From assembly GCA_003313425.1 (NCBI GenBank), contig NHZP01000005.1, forward strand, positions 1,860,001-1,924,000: 64,000 bases of DNA, written 5' to 3'. The notes beneath the pieces were generated by a model. It searched no databases. It was not told where the DNA came from and saw nothing but the letters and a program-made list of their open reading frames with translations. A program made the translations under genes and the position numbers. The DNA is from Pseudopyrenochaeta lycopersici (lineage: Eukaryota > Ascomycota > Dothideomycetes > Pleosporales > Pseudopyrenochaetaceae). This document shows, one piece after another, positions 24,745 through 35,439 of this stretch; position 1 is the stretch's first letter; each line of letters starts with the position of its first letter.

Positions 24745-25563
24745 CGTGGGCTTTCGCCAACGGAGGGCTGCGACAACCAGAAAGACTAAGGTTAAAGGCA
24801 ATTGAAGACTGAGGATAAGCCTCGTGGTGGAGATTTTCCCGCAGCTGGACGTAAAAACATATGCTTGGGGGTCAGGCCACTGAACAGCACTTCCACGTCA
24901 CATGTAACCTTGGCGGCAGTTAACGACCGCGAAGTCGCTGGCAAGCAACTCTTCACGAATCGCGGCACATAAATCTCCCTTGCCAATCACCTACTCTCTT
25001 CAGCCCTGTAAGTATTTAATAACACCGCTCTAGCGTCGCGGTATTCCCTAAGTCCGATTCCCACCTACGATCCTGATCTCTTCCTCGCACACTCCGCAAC
25101 AAGCAAGTCAATCAACCTTGGAGTCGTTGGTTGGCTTGCTTGTTGGTGATATCGTCGTCGCTTGATTTTAGCTTGATTTTTGGTGTTTTGGGGCAGCTTG
25201 ATTGCAACTTGATTGGTAGATTGATCAGACGATCACTTCTTGGCCGGCAGATGAATAGAAACAACTAATAGAACTAATGTGGTGCTAAAGCGAGTCCAGA
25301 GGGTGATGTTTGGTTCCAGGAGACGATGGTCGCTGTCCCCTGCTAGTTAGGCCACTACCCATACCAGCAGTGAGCTTAAGCATGTGATTCTTACCTTTTA
25401 TCCAATGTCGTATCATCGAGGGCGTGATATAGCTAGCCTGACGCAAGTCATTGCGGGTTCCGTTGACCCAGCAGCGGCCTACCTAGATAAAACAGATTCT
25501 AACCCATGCAAAAGTCGTGAGGTCATGTTCACATGTGAAATGGGACTTGAGGGCGAGGCAGGC
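24745..25563. other. Intergenic region with a CAAGCAAG hairpin
   Basis: No gene is recognised. At 25097-25145 a near-perfect hairpin is formed by CAACAAGCAAGTCAATCAAC and its partner GTTGGTTGGCTTGCTTGTTG, separated by nine bases. The CAACAAGCAAGT core also occurs in the terminal repeats of the hAT element at 57.3-58.8 kb, so this may be a MITE-like remnant. Confidence 0.45.
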
Positions 25564-25769
25564 ACGCGGGCGCCAAAAAAGGCCGCACCGCAAAATGCCT
25601 TGGCGTCCCCCAACACACACAAATTACTATGGAGAGGAGGACAATTGAGCATTTTTTTAGTAGATTGTAACAAGCTGGGTTGCTCATAAGGCGAGGCAGT
25701 AGATTTGGCTATTTCTATCGTTTTTTTGGGGTTGCAGCTGTCAAAACAGAGCGCTCTTGCACGAGGTTA

Positions 25770-26262
25770 CCAACCAGTCATTTGACCATCCATTGCAATG
25801 CAATCTCTCAGCCTATCTAGCATAGAATTAACACGCTTATTGATGAAGCCTTGTCCTATCTTCTCCTAGCCCTAAAGAGCAAGCTCACATGTATCTCCTT
25901 CATCCTAATGTGGAAATTTCTTAACGTACTACTTAGGTAGTTGCCAGCAGTTTTCTATAGGAGCTAGGTCAGGGCTAGAGTAACAGTTGAAGTAGCTCTC
26001 AAGCCCATAGCGATCTTTCTACTGCCTTACTATGTTGTTTTTGCCTAGGCTATGGCCTAAGTCGCTATCCTCCCCAAGTACAAAGTTGTCTCCTCATTCA
26101 AGCCAGGGCTTAACTATAGGCTCAAGTATCTGATTAATATAGGCGCGTTGGGTCATCTTGCCATTAGTATTACTTAGGATGTTGTAGAAGGTAAGAGCTG
26201 ACTTGAACTCATAGCCAATAGCAGCCTAGGCATGTACTCTCTTAATGTTGTGCTCATGATCA
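25770..26262 (-). pseudogene. C-terminal half of decayed Tc1-type transposase
   Basis: Minus-strand translation, read through stops, gives NTNGKMTQRAYINQILEPIV, LGEDSDLGHSLGKNNIVRQ and SSPDLAPIENCWQLPK, the C-terminal catalytic pattern of DDE_3 (Tc1) transposases common in Pleosporales. At least six in-frame TAG/TAA codons are present. The second catalytic Asp appears as EDSDLG, and the Glu lies in APIENCW. It is continuous with the segment at 31287-31892 across the Copia insertion. Confidence 0.75.
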
Positions 26263-26267
26263 TCTCT

Positions 26268-26388
26268 TGTTGAATTTGTCAGTACTGCAAGCCCCTGATC
26301 GAGACTGGGTATATAGTCAGCGATCCCCTCCTGTATTCTAGTAAAACAAGAACATAATGGTCAACCAATCAGAGCTCCAAAAACATCA
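26268..26388 (+). repeat. Left Copia LTR (121 bp)
   Basis: It begins TGTTGAATTTGTCAGTACTG and ends CAAAAACATCA, and is preceded by TCTCT. It differs from the right LTR at one position (TA here, TG there), a RIP-type change. This LTR is short for Copia; a promoter must lie in it but no clear TATA-box is assignable beyond GGTATATAGT. Confidence 0.95.
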
Positions 26389-26401
26389 GGTTATGAGCCC
26401 G
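26389..26401 (+). promoter_or_regulatory. Primer-binding site matching initiator-tRNA anticodon loop
   Basis: GGTTATGAGCCCG directly follows the left LTR. Its complement CGGGCTCATAACC is the anticodon stem-loop of eukaryotic initiator tRNA-Met (anticodon CAT), not the tRNA 3' end. Priming by a half-tRNA cut in the anticodon loop is known for Drosophila copia. The sequence match is direct; use of a half-tRNA here is inferred. Confidence 0.75.
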
Positions 26402-26875
26402 GAAGGGCGCTGACTAAGCTAAGTCTAACATTTACCCCGCCAACCTCTTCGATCTCCTGATAACTCTTTCGGCATCGCCGTTTGCTCCAGATATTGCAAT
26501 GCAGCACAGACAGCTCCTAGCGACATAAGGAGAGGGCTGGACTGGCCGGCGTCGAATCAGAAGAGCCTAGGCCAGGGCTGACGACGAGAGATATGACGAT
26601 CTCTTCAGCGGGGTTGCAAATCCTACTCCGACAGCTGCTAAGACGAACCCTATTACAACAGTTATTCTCATATGCTGTTTGTTAATAGGCGCGGCGATGT
26701 CCGCAAAGGGATATTATGCGGAGAGACTGACGGAGACACCGTCGGCGAGTCCGTACAGGTGGACTAAAGTCATACTAGCCAAAATTGCTATTTACATAGC
26801 TTTTAGAACAGGATTTAGGACGTCTAACACTAACTCTATAAGCTACCTATTACCCTTCCTTAATACTACAACATT

Positions 26876-29800
26876 ATAGCAAACGCACAAGTTAAAATAA
26901 AAGGTGGCTATAGCCTAGCTATGGTACCTTTCCTTAACGGAGCCGACAATTGGCTAGACTTCTCTGACGGTATCGAAACTTTCCTAATTATAGGAAACCA
27001 ACTCAACTAGCTGGAGGATCATAGGAATACGCCAGTCAATCCTTCAGCAGAGTAGAAGAAGAAGCACAAGTTTGCCGTATACGCCATGAGAGCTCGGTGC
27101 AACTATAACGCTAAGCAAATGATCAACGGAATAAGCAACTACTACACGGCCTACGAGACTCTAGAAAAGAACTACAAACCTCAAGGGGACGGCACTTTCC
27201 GTGATCTCTCTGATCGGTTCTTTACTATCTCTCTGACCGACTACAAGAACATTAAGGATTATACCAAAGCCGCTAAGAAGCTTCAAAATCAGCTGGTCCA
27301 GTTGGGAGTCATTATCCCAGCGCTACTAGTGATTCTACGATATCTGCAGGGCCTAGGGTCGGCGTATAGCATCTTCTATACTTCGTTCACTACCAATAAT
27401 CAGATACTCCCTAGTGACGATGGAGGCGAGGTTGACTTCGACTTCGTAGCGCTTAAGGCCAAGGGATATGAGCGTACATTAGCTCAAGAGGAAAGCGTGG
27501 CTGCGCTGGCAGCATCTACAGCCTCAACAACCATCGCAACAACCAGCATTGCACTTGCAGCAACTGGCGACACCAGGAACATTGAGGTTCCCTATTGTAC
27601 GCACTGCCACAAGTCCTACCATACCAAGGAGAAGTGTTGGACTCTATATCCACACTTGAAACAGCAAGCCAAGGCTGGGAAGGGACGCCGTGGGCCATCT
27701 ACCAAAAGGAGGAAGACTCGCGAGGATGACGATAAGTCAGACGATCCTGTGGGCCTTATTGCACATTTTAGGATGACAGCCAATAATGATACTGGTAATC
27801 TCTTACACACCCAGTGGGCTGTTGACACTAGATACTCCCGTCATATTACCCACAGCCGGGAACACTTTATTAGCTACGAAGCTATCCCCGAATCTTCTGC
27901 ACATATTAAGGGTCTAGGAGGAACATCATGCGCACCTATTAGTAGAGGAACAGTCAAACTGCGATGCAAAATCAAGGGCAAATCTCGATCAATTCATCTT
28001 ACCAACGTTTATCAGGTGCCTGACTGCGCAGTCAACTTGGTCTCTGTTGCGCAACTATTCAAGGTTGGCGCAGATATTCGATTCTCAAAGGAATACTGTA
28101 AGATCAAAACAGGAAAGAGCATAATCACGGCAACAAGCAGAAATGGATGCTAGTTCCTAGACACGAGCCTCCAGTAGCAACTAGCCCTTCTCTCTGCCGA
28201 GATTAACCCCAACACCTTACGAGTTTGGCACAACCGCCTAGGCCATATCGCTGAGAGCACACTGCTCAGGATAGCCGAGATAACAGAGGAAATCAATCTT
28301 ACAAAGCCAATCCCCGAAATTACTCCGTGCGAGACATGCGGAATATCTACACTACGTTCCAAACCCCACAAGAGCCACATCCAACCGGGAGAAGCCCCTA
28401 TAGATCTCATCCACTCAGACGTTCTAGGACCGTTCAAGACTAGACTCGATGGCTCCCAATTTATCGTCACGTTCCTCTACGACGCAACTCAACTCTCAGT
28501 CACCTACTGTATCAAGGCCAAGGCCGACGTATTCGACTATTTTAAAAACTTTAAGCAGCACTACAAACGACCAGATCGTAGAATCCATCAGCTACGAGCT
28601 AACAACGGCGGAGAATACACGTCAAAGGCTATGCTGAGATATCTCTTTCTCACAGGCGTTACGCCAGAGTTCACGGTTCCCGGAAACCCACAACAGAATA
28701 GTGCTGCGGAGAAGCTTAGACATATCATTTAGAACAAGGCTAAAACGTTCCTAAAGCTCTCTGGCTTACCATGGGCATATTAGCCGGAAATAGTACGCAC
28801 AGCAAATTACGTCCGAATGCGTACTCTCTAATCAAGGCTTCTGACAACACCATATCGAGCCTGGTATGGACATGATCCCTACTACCAACACATGCGTACA
28901 CCGGGCACAAAGTGTCTGGCTCTGGAAAGACTCCGCTCAAAAGACAAGGACAATGCGGTTGAATGTACGCTCCTTGGCTACGAGGGCGATCATATTTACC
29001 GACTTATTACTACCACTAGACAACTAATCCGGGCGTCATCTGTACAATTCGCAGCTGAGAAGAGAGGTCTCGATAATGTGGGAGCATCTGAGCCCTTGAC
29101 TAAAAGACAACACTTGTCAACATATCCCGTGCCCGACTTATGGGGGGATGGTGAGATAATTCAGGTCACTCCTGGCCCAGACAGAGAGCCTTTACCTGGA
29201 CAAGCTCATGCGCTAGTACCAGCGCCAGTATCAGCGCCAGCACGAGAACCTCGTCCACGAATTGCAAAAGGAACCACATATCACCCGCTTGAACGAGCAT
29301 TACTTGCCGCAGCTGATAAGTCTGCCGTAATTGATGAGCCCTGCTTTATTACACTTATCGCAAACGCAGACAGCTCAGAACCCTACGAACCACGAACATA
29401 CAGACAAGCTGTGAGTGGAGGGAATGCGAAGCAGTGGGAGAAATCAATAGAAGATGAGGTTAATTCTTTGACTGAAAATCATACTTAGGACCTAGTTGAT
29501 CAACCAAAAGACAGAGCAGTGTTGACCGGTAAATGGGTTTACAGGCATAAGCGCGGCTTAGATAGCGAGATCCTACGATATAAATTAAGATGGGTAGTAA
29601 GAGGCTTCGAACAGCGAGAAGGCCTTGATTACTATAAGACCTTTGCCTCAGTCGTCAAGCTAATGAGCTATAAGTTACTCTTCGCGATTGCGGCAGCAAA
29701 CGACCTTAAGATTAAACAAATGGACGTTAAAACAGCCTTTCTCTATGGCGATATCGACACTGAAATCTACGTGGAGCAGCCTGAAGGAATAGGAGTTGTC

Positions 29801-30940
29801 GGAGAATCGCATAAGGTCTGTAAGCTAAATAAGGCACTTTACGGCCTAAAGTAATCACCGCGTGTCTAGTATTTCACCCTTACGGCCTACCTTAAAACAC
29901 TCGGTTTCGAACCCCTTACCGCCGACAACTGCATATTCCACGACAGCAAGGGTACATACATTGCAGTCTTTGTCGATGATCTCCTTATAGTTGGCCCATC
30001 TAAGGCTAATATCTCTACGATCAAAGCAAAGCTGAGCGAGCGCTTTCGTATGACAGACCTAGGCCCCTGCAAGTACTACCTTGGAATGGAAGTAATAAGG
30101 GATCGACAAAGCCGAACCCTAAAGCTGAGCCAGCGAAGCTACCTTAAGAAAGTACTCCGCAACTTTGGATTGTGGGACTGCAATAAGAAGCATGACACGC
30201 CAATTGACGCGCACACGAAGCTACAGAAAGCAGAGGCTGAGTTTGAACCAATGACAGCTGATATCAAATGGTATCAGAGTGCTGTAGGCTCCCTCATGTA
30301 CGCCATGCTGGGAACCCGACCGGATATCGCCTACGCTGTTTCAGTCGTCAGTCGATTCGCCGCAAGACCTACGCAAGCGCACAAGGCCACCGTCACTCGA
30401 ATATTCCGATACCTCCGTAAGACAATCGACTATGTGCTTGTCTTCAAAGGGCTACTAGCAGCGCTGTCTGGCTATAGTGATTCTGATTGGGCAGGAGACT
30501 ATGACACTCGGAAATCAACTTCAGGCTACGTTTTCAACGTAGGAAGTGCGGTGATTAGCTGGTCCTCAAAGCTACAATCAACTGTTGCACTGTTATCGTG
30601 CGAGGCTGAATACATCGGCCAAACGAACGCTACAAAAGAGGCAATTTGGTTACGACGACTACTCAACGAAATACAACCTGAAGCAGCAAACCAGGCGCAA
30701 GCGACGATTATATACTGCGATAACCAAGGCGCTATTGCACTTGCGAAGAACCCTCAATTTCACGCCCGTACTAAGCATATTGATATACAACATCATTTTG
30801 TACGAGACAAGGTCAGCGAGGGTGCTATAGAGCTTCAGTATATCGAGACAGAGAGTCAGGTAGCTGACGGCTTGACAAAGGCGTTAGACAAGATCAAGTT
30901 CGAGAGATTCAGGAAGGCAATTGGGCTGGAGCACGCATGA
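26876..30940 (+). pseudogene. Copia gag-pol polyprotein with ten nonsense codons
   Basis: One frame (positions 2 mod 3) runs through the element. Gag has a perfect CX2CX4HX4C knuckle (CTHCHKSYHTKEKC). The protease site, usually DSG or DTG, reads AVDTRYSRH. Integrase shows HNRLGH with CETCGIS, then LIHSDVLGPF, RANNGGEY (normally RSDNGGEY) and PQQNSAAEKL. Reverse transcriptase has KQMDVKTAFLYG and FVDDLLIVG; RNase H has SDSDWAGD and YCDNQGAIALAK. Stops lie at 27008, 27053, 28151, 28175, 28730, 28781, 28829, 29486, 29852 and 29867; all are TAG or TAA, as produced from CAG, CAA or TGG by CpA-to-TpA change. The expected start reads ATA at 26876, possibly a mutated ATG. The element cannot make its own proteins. 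Confidence 0.9.
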
Positions 30941-31151
30941 GAAGAAACAGCAGGTCAGGCTTTTCCCTCCTAATATAGGGGGGTTTTTATCGCCTAGAGA
31001 TGCTGAGATATGAGCTGGTTTATGTTTTCCAGCCGACGATACACTGCGATTTTCCCTGAGATATCAAGGGTTTTTGGACGTATCAGAACTATCGACTTTA
31101 TTTATATGACTGCTGCCAGAGGGCAATGGCTAGACTTTGGCTCGCATTCCT

Positions 31152-31160
31152 GAGTGGGAG
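31152..31160 (+). other. Copia polypurine tract
   Basis: GAGTGGGAG immediately precedes the right LTR, in the position of the plus-strand primer. The tract is short and holds one T. Confidence 0.55.
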
Positions 31161-31281
31161 TGTTGAATTTGTCAGTACTGCAAGCCCCTGATCGAGACTG
31201 GGTATATAGTCAGCGATCCCCTCCTGTATTCTAGTAAAACAAGAACATGATGGTCAACCAATCAGAGCTCCAAAAACATCA
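31161..31281 (+). repeat. Right Copia LTR (121 bp)
   Basis: It is the same length as the left LTR with a single mismatch, and is followed by the TCTCT target duplicate at 31282-31286. Confidence 0.95.
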
Positions 31282-31286
31282 TCTCT

Positions 31287-31892
31287 CTCATCTTGCTGCT
31301 GAATACACTCACTGCAGTAGTACTCTCCTGGCTTATGGATAATGTACAAGCTACCTTAAGGGCCAAGAGCCTAGTATACCTCATTAGAGAACCTAACACG
31401 ATGCTAGTCTTTAGCATCAGGATAGCGTTGTAGCATAGTAGTAGCCCAAGATTTTCTAGCATAGGCTGTGCTATCATTTACCCACCTCTTCTAGCATGCA
31501 ATGTACTTAGAGTAGCTCATAGTATTGCCCATTATACGAGAGATAGTACATGCTAAGAATCCTTCAACACTAGCCTCAAAGCCTAGCTCAAGCTATGTAA
31601 GCTTCCTTACCTCAAACCCAGCCTCTTTTATAATCCTATCCATCTCCTTGAGCCGCTCATTTGAGATAAGTAATGGCCTACTACGGTGCTCACCTGCCTC
31701 ACTTCTATAGTATCTCCTGTCAACGCTGCCTAGTAAGATCATGGCCCAGCCTTGTCGTTTAGAGACTTTGTTGAATCTAAATACGTCTGCTTTTGAGTGA
31801 GGGATACCACGGGCCTCCATGTACTCAATCGCCCTCTGAACCCGGCTTCTTGTAGGCGTATCATGAGGATTATGGTTATCCCAGTCTGACAT
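31287..31892 (-). pseudogene. N-terminal half of decayed Tc1-type transposase
   Basis: Minus-strand translation begins MSDWDNHNPHDTPTRSRVQR and continues RAIEYMEARGIPHSKADVFR, ERLKEMDRIIKEAGFEVRKL, ISRIMGNTMSYSKYIACQKR and HRVRFSNEVY. This is the N-terminal helix-turn-helix and first catalytic region (normally RFSDEVH; here Asp reads Asn) of the DDE_3 family. In-frame stops follow RKLT and DAKD. The reading joins the segment at 25770-26262 when the Copia element and one TCTCT are removed. Confidence 0.8.
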
Positions 31893-32027
31893 GAAGAGGA
31901 CAAGTGAAAATAATTAATGTAGCGTTGGTGGCGTGGCTTCAAAGTTGGGTGACGGAGCACTCAGTTTCAATTTTGGTGGGGCACCAACACGCGGTGCGGC
32001 CTTTTTTGGCGCCCGCGTGGCGGGGTA

Positions 32028-34142
32028 ACGTGCCGCCCCACCTAAGGAACGCCACCACCTGAGGAACGCGAACACGAAATTCCCGCCAAACTTCAACACG
32101 TGATTTCTCCACCACCATGGCAGGTATTGACGCTGCAATCGAAGCATTGAATTCCTTACAACTAGGAGAACATTTTACGTACCAAGAGTATGCCAATAAG
32201 TATAAGTGCAGTCGCTCAGCACTCTCAAAACGGCACCGAGGTGTAACAGGCTCGCGTGCAACCAAGATTGAAAATGATCGATTACTCAACAACGCACAAG
32301 AGAAACAGCTTATACAGTATATCAAGGATCTATCCTCACGAGGACTACCTCCAACTCAGCCTATGATACGAAATTTCGCAGCCCAGATAGTCTCTAGGGA
32401 GCCTGGTAAACACTGGGTTCAGCGCTTTATCAAACGTCATAACATCGAGCTCATCTCACACTGGGCAACCCCCCTTGATCGCAACCGCTTCAAAGCCGAC
32501 TCTGCCTTTAACTATAGCCTCTATTTTAAGCTACTCGAGCGTAAGATTGAGCAGTACTCAATTGACTCCCGACATATCTATAATATGGATGAGAAAGGCT
32601 TCCTCATTGGGATGCTAGGCAAGTCGAAGCGCGTATTCTCAAGGAGCGACTATGAGCAAGGAAAGACAAAGCACATCATCCAGGATGGTAATCGTGAGTG
32701 GATTACTACGATAGCCTGCATCTGTGCTGATGGTAGTGCTCTCACGCCTGCTCTCATCTATCAAGCTACCTCAGGCAACATACAAGACTCATGGTTACAA
32801 GATTTTGAGCCTCAAAACCATAAAGCTTTCTTTACCTCATCATCAAGTGGATGGACAAGCAATGAGATAGGCCTATCTTGGCTCAAGGAGGTGTTTGATC
32901 GCGAGACAAAAACGAAGGCTCGTCAAGCCTATCGATTACTCATCCTTGATGGCCATGGATCTCACCTAACAATGGATTTTATAGACTACTGTGATCAAAA
33001 TAAGATCCTCCTAGCTATCTATCCTCCTCATTCAACGCACACCTTACAGCCTCTCGATGTAAGCGTGTTCGGGCCTCTCGCTGCTGCCTACCGCGCTGAG
33101 CTATCTCAGTTTATAGCTCAAGCTCAAGGGCTAACCTGCATCACCAAAAGGGATTTCTTTCGCCTCTTCTATCAAGCCTGGAGCCTATCTATGAAAGAAA
33201 CAACGATCTGCAAGGCCTTTGCGACAACAGGCATCGAGCCTTTCAATCCTGACGTTATCCTCCACCGCTTTACTACAGCACCAACCTTGAGAGATAGACC
33301 CTCCTCACGCGATAGCTCCTCCTCAGTACTAAGCGCAAGCGATTGGAGGAAGATAGAGCGCCTCCTTAAGCAGGCTGTGGATAATATATATGATAATCAC
33401 TCAAAAAAGCTTAGCCGAACGATCCACACTATCTCAGCTCAAAATCAGCTACTTCAACATGAAAATACTCAGCTTAAGGAGGCCCTCAGCAATGAGAAGA
33501 AGCGTAGGAAGCGAGGCAAGGCCTTGATCCTTGAGAAACCTCAGTTCTGGTCACCTACTAAGGTCCAGGCAGCTCGAGCTCAAAAAGAGAGAAAAGAGCG
33601 TGAGGAGGAGGAGCTACAACACCAAAAAAGTGAAGCAATCAAGCTTCGTGATCAGCAAAAGCAGCTCAAGGTTTTACAGCTTGAAGAGAGGGCAAGGATG
33701 AGGCTAGCAACTAGAGAGATGAGGGAGGTAGAGAGAGCTCAGAAAGCTGCATCTCGCAAGGAGCAAAAGGAGGCTCGCGAGCTTCAAAAACAACTCCAAA
33801 GCGATATGAAATTATCTAGATTAGGTAAGAGGCAAAGCCTCAAGCCTGCTAAGGCTCAAAAATCTGTTGTGGTGGACGAGGAGCCTGTTGTTGCTCAAGA
33901 AGCTCTGCATGCTCAATCTCGACGAGGTCGGCCAATCAGGCCGCCACAAAGGCTTATTGTGTAATCTGATGCTGCGCAATTACTCTATATACCTAGTAAA
34001 GCTCACCAACAAAAATTCTCGTGATAATAGCTATTGTTGGTGGCTCTATAGCCTCAAAAAGTTAACTGTGTACATAGGCTTTGGCGTTCCTCAGGTGGTG
34101 GCGTTCCTCAGGTGGTGGCGTTCCTCAGGTGGGGCGGCACGT
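32028..34142 (+). mobile_element. Fot/pogo element, 2,115 bp, apparently intact
   Basis: The element is flanked by TA at 32026-32027 and 34143-34144. Inverted ends begin ACGTGCCGCCCCACCT and contain direct copies of a 17-bp unit (CCACCTGAGGAACGCCA), two at the left end and three at the right. One left copy reads TAAGG instead of TGAGG. It inserted beside, and just outside, the shared 28-bp end of the old Tc1-type element. Confidence 0.95.
32117..33964 (+). CDS. Fot/pogo DD35D transposase, full length
   Basis: 615 residues without interruption. Residues 15-110 form the two helix-turn-helix (psq and CENP-B/Tc5-type) DNA-binding domains (YQEYANKYKCSRSALSKRH; GKHWVQRFIKRH). The DDE_1 catalytic domain follows with Asp158 (NMDEKGF), Asp278 (LILDGHGSH) and Asp314 (LQPLDVSVF), 35 residues between the last two. 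Residues about 430-590 are a long charged coiled-coil-like region (many KERKEREEEEL-type runs). The protein should cut and paste its own element at TA sites. Start is the first ATG after the left terminal repeat. No RIP-type stop is seen, which marks it as the youngest insertion in this cluster and potentially active. Confidence 0.95.
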   Translation: MAGIDAAIEALNSLQLGEHFTYQEYANKYKCSRSALSKRHRGVTGSRATKIENDRLLNNAQEKQLIQYIKDLSSRGLPPTQPMIRNFAAQIVSREPGKHWVQRFIKRHNIELISHWATPLDRNRFKADSAFNYSLYFKLLERKIEQYSIDSRHIYNMDEKGFLIGMLGKSKRVFSRSDYEQGKTKHIIQDGNREWITTIACICADGSALTPALIYQATSGNIQDSWLQDFEPQNHKAFFTSSSSGWTSNEIGLSWLKEVFDRETKTKARQAYRLLILDGHGSHLTMDFIDYCDQNKILLAIYPPHSTHTLQPLDVSVFGPLAAAYRAELSQFIAQAQGLTCITKRDFFRLFYQAWSLSMKETTICKAFATTGIEPFNPDVILHRFTTAPTLRDRPSSRDSSSSVLSASDWRKIERLLKQAVDNIYDNHSKKLSRTIHTISAQNQLLQHENTQLKEALSNEKKRRKRGKALILEKPQFWSPTKVQAARAQKERKEREEEELQHQKSEAIKLRDQQKQLKVLQLEERARMRLATREMREVERAQKAASRKEQKEARELQKQLQSDMKLSRLGKRQSLKPAKAQKSVVVDEEPVVAQEALHAQSRRGRPIRPPQRLIV

Positions 34143-34238
34143 TACCACCCTGACACGCGCCAGCAGTAACAAAACATCACAACAACGCGTTTTTGCACCT
34201 TATTTCAACCAAGTTTGATGATATCTGGCTTAAACAAA

Positions 34239-34870
34239 ATGCCTCGAGAACCTAGGCGTCGCTTTAGAGCTCGTTTTACCACCCCTCCACCTGTAGTTGC
34301 TTCAGATGACGACACGCAGCTGGCAACACCTCAACGCTCAGCCGTGTTTGCAATCCTCTATTTCTGCTAGGTCAAAAATATTCACTACTCCTTAGAGGAT
34401 ATACATCAGGTGCTAAAGATACTAATATCAACGTCTTCTTGCATCCTAAGATTAGGGAGAGTTTGCCGCCTTCAAAATTCTGATAAGCCTGGAACTTAGG
34501 GTAGGCCAAAAGAGTTCAGTATACAAGATTGTAGAGGCAATTGCCTCTCTCCTAGATGAGCTTCCTTTTAATGAAAAGGATCTACCTTAGTAGGATCTTT
34601 CTATTAAGGTAGGTATTTTAAAGGATATTATAAAAGACTAGTAATAAAGAGAATATTTTCAGTACAAGAACTATTTAGAGGAATGTTATAGCTATGATAG
34701 GAGTAAAGAGTTACCCTATGGCTTTTAGAAGAGGAGCATACAAAGGCTCAGCAAAAAGCTCGGGAGGTCTATGTCGCGAGAGGCTACGAGTAGAGATTTC
34801 AACGCTCAACTAAGTAGCTTGATTATTATACTACGTACAATCACAGGTGTGATACAAGACGTTGCGTAAA
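34239..34870 (+). pseudogene. Relic of a Tc1-type transposase (N-terminal part)
   Basis: From the ATG at 34239 the frame reads MPREPRRRFRARFTTPPPVV and QRSAVFAILYFC, then a stop, then VKNIHYSLEDIHQVLK. The AIFAIxYFC...YTxxDI pattern starts many Pleosporalean Tc1-type transposases. The remainder is full of stops and frame changes and AT-rich; the catalytic part is not recognisable. It is oriented opposite to the relic at 31.3-31.9 kb. Confidence 0.5.
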
Positions 34871-34904
34871 GAAGAGAAGAGAACAGAAACTCAGGTGCAG
34901 AAGA

Positions 34905-35439
34905 ATACTAAGGGGCTAGGTCTGTGCTCGAGCTCAGGCCTCAACAGGGCTAGCCAATTCAGGTGTTGCGGGAACCACGGTGGTTACCGTGACAGTCCGA
35001 ATCAATTCCCATGAGAGAGAGATCTTTTATCTCTCTTCATGTATGTACCCTCTCATTAACAGTGGCACAAACAGGTCTCAAACACATCAGGTGCAACTTG
35101 TACCTAAAGGTAGCTTTATTGCGTACGCTACTATTAAGGGTGTAAGAGGGTCTGCAATTTACAAAAGGCAAGTAAACTAAGGGTGGCAGCGCGCTAGAAC
35201 TAGAACCAGAGAGAATTCGTGCCTGATTCGCATCGCATATACGCTTACTCTTTCGAAACGTTCCCAAACGTATGCTCTTTGACTTGGAGGCTGAGATTTG
35301 CTGAGGAAAGTACCACGTGTAACTACAACACAGCGATCAGGTACATACTTCGACAAGAAGGCCTGCACACTCTAGATCCTAAGCCTTTCAAGGGCAAAGA
35401 GCCTCCAATATCGTGTTCTAATACCGATGATCGGAGCGA
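34905..35439. other. Gene-free spacer after transposon relic
   Basis: A 66-codon frame at 34980-35180 and a 74-codon frame at 35219-35443 show no family features. The stretch is less AT-rich than the relic to its left. No terminal repeat was found. Confidence 0.3.

Larger units (their letters stand above)
26268..31281 (+). mobile_element. Ty1/Copia LTR retrotransposon, 5,014 bp, lightly RIP-mutated
   Basis: The element has 121-bp LTRs at 26268-26388 and 31161-31281 (TG...CA), a 5-bp target duplication TCTCT at 26263-26267 and 31282-31286, a primer-binding site after the left LTR and a purine tract before the right one. Domain order inside is gag with zinc knuckle, protease, integrase, reverse transcriptase, RNase H, which is the Copia order. 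The LTRs differ at one base only (A26356 versus G31249), pointing to recent insertion, yet the gag-pol frame has ten nonsense codons. Confidence 0.95.
25564..32018 (-). mobile_element. Old Tc1-type element (minus strand) hosting a Copia insertion
   Basis: A 28-bp sequence at 25564-25591 (first 20: ACGCGGGCGCCAAAAAAGGC) recurs exactly, inverted, at 31991-32018, and weaker similarity continues inwards. Between these ends, the two halves of one decayed Tc1-like transposase lie on the minus strand, split by the Copia element with its TCTCT duplication. I therefore read 25564-32018 as one element carrying another. The outermost few bases and the TA target site are not clear. Removing the nested element leaves about 1.4 kb. 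Confidence 0.7.
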
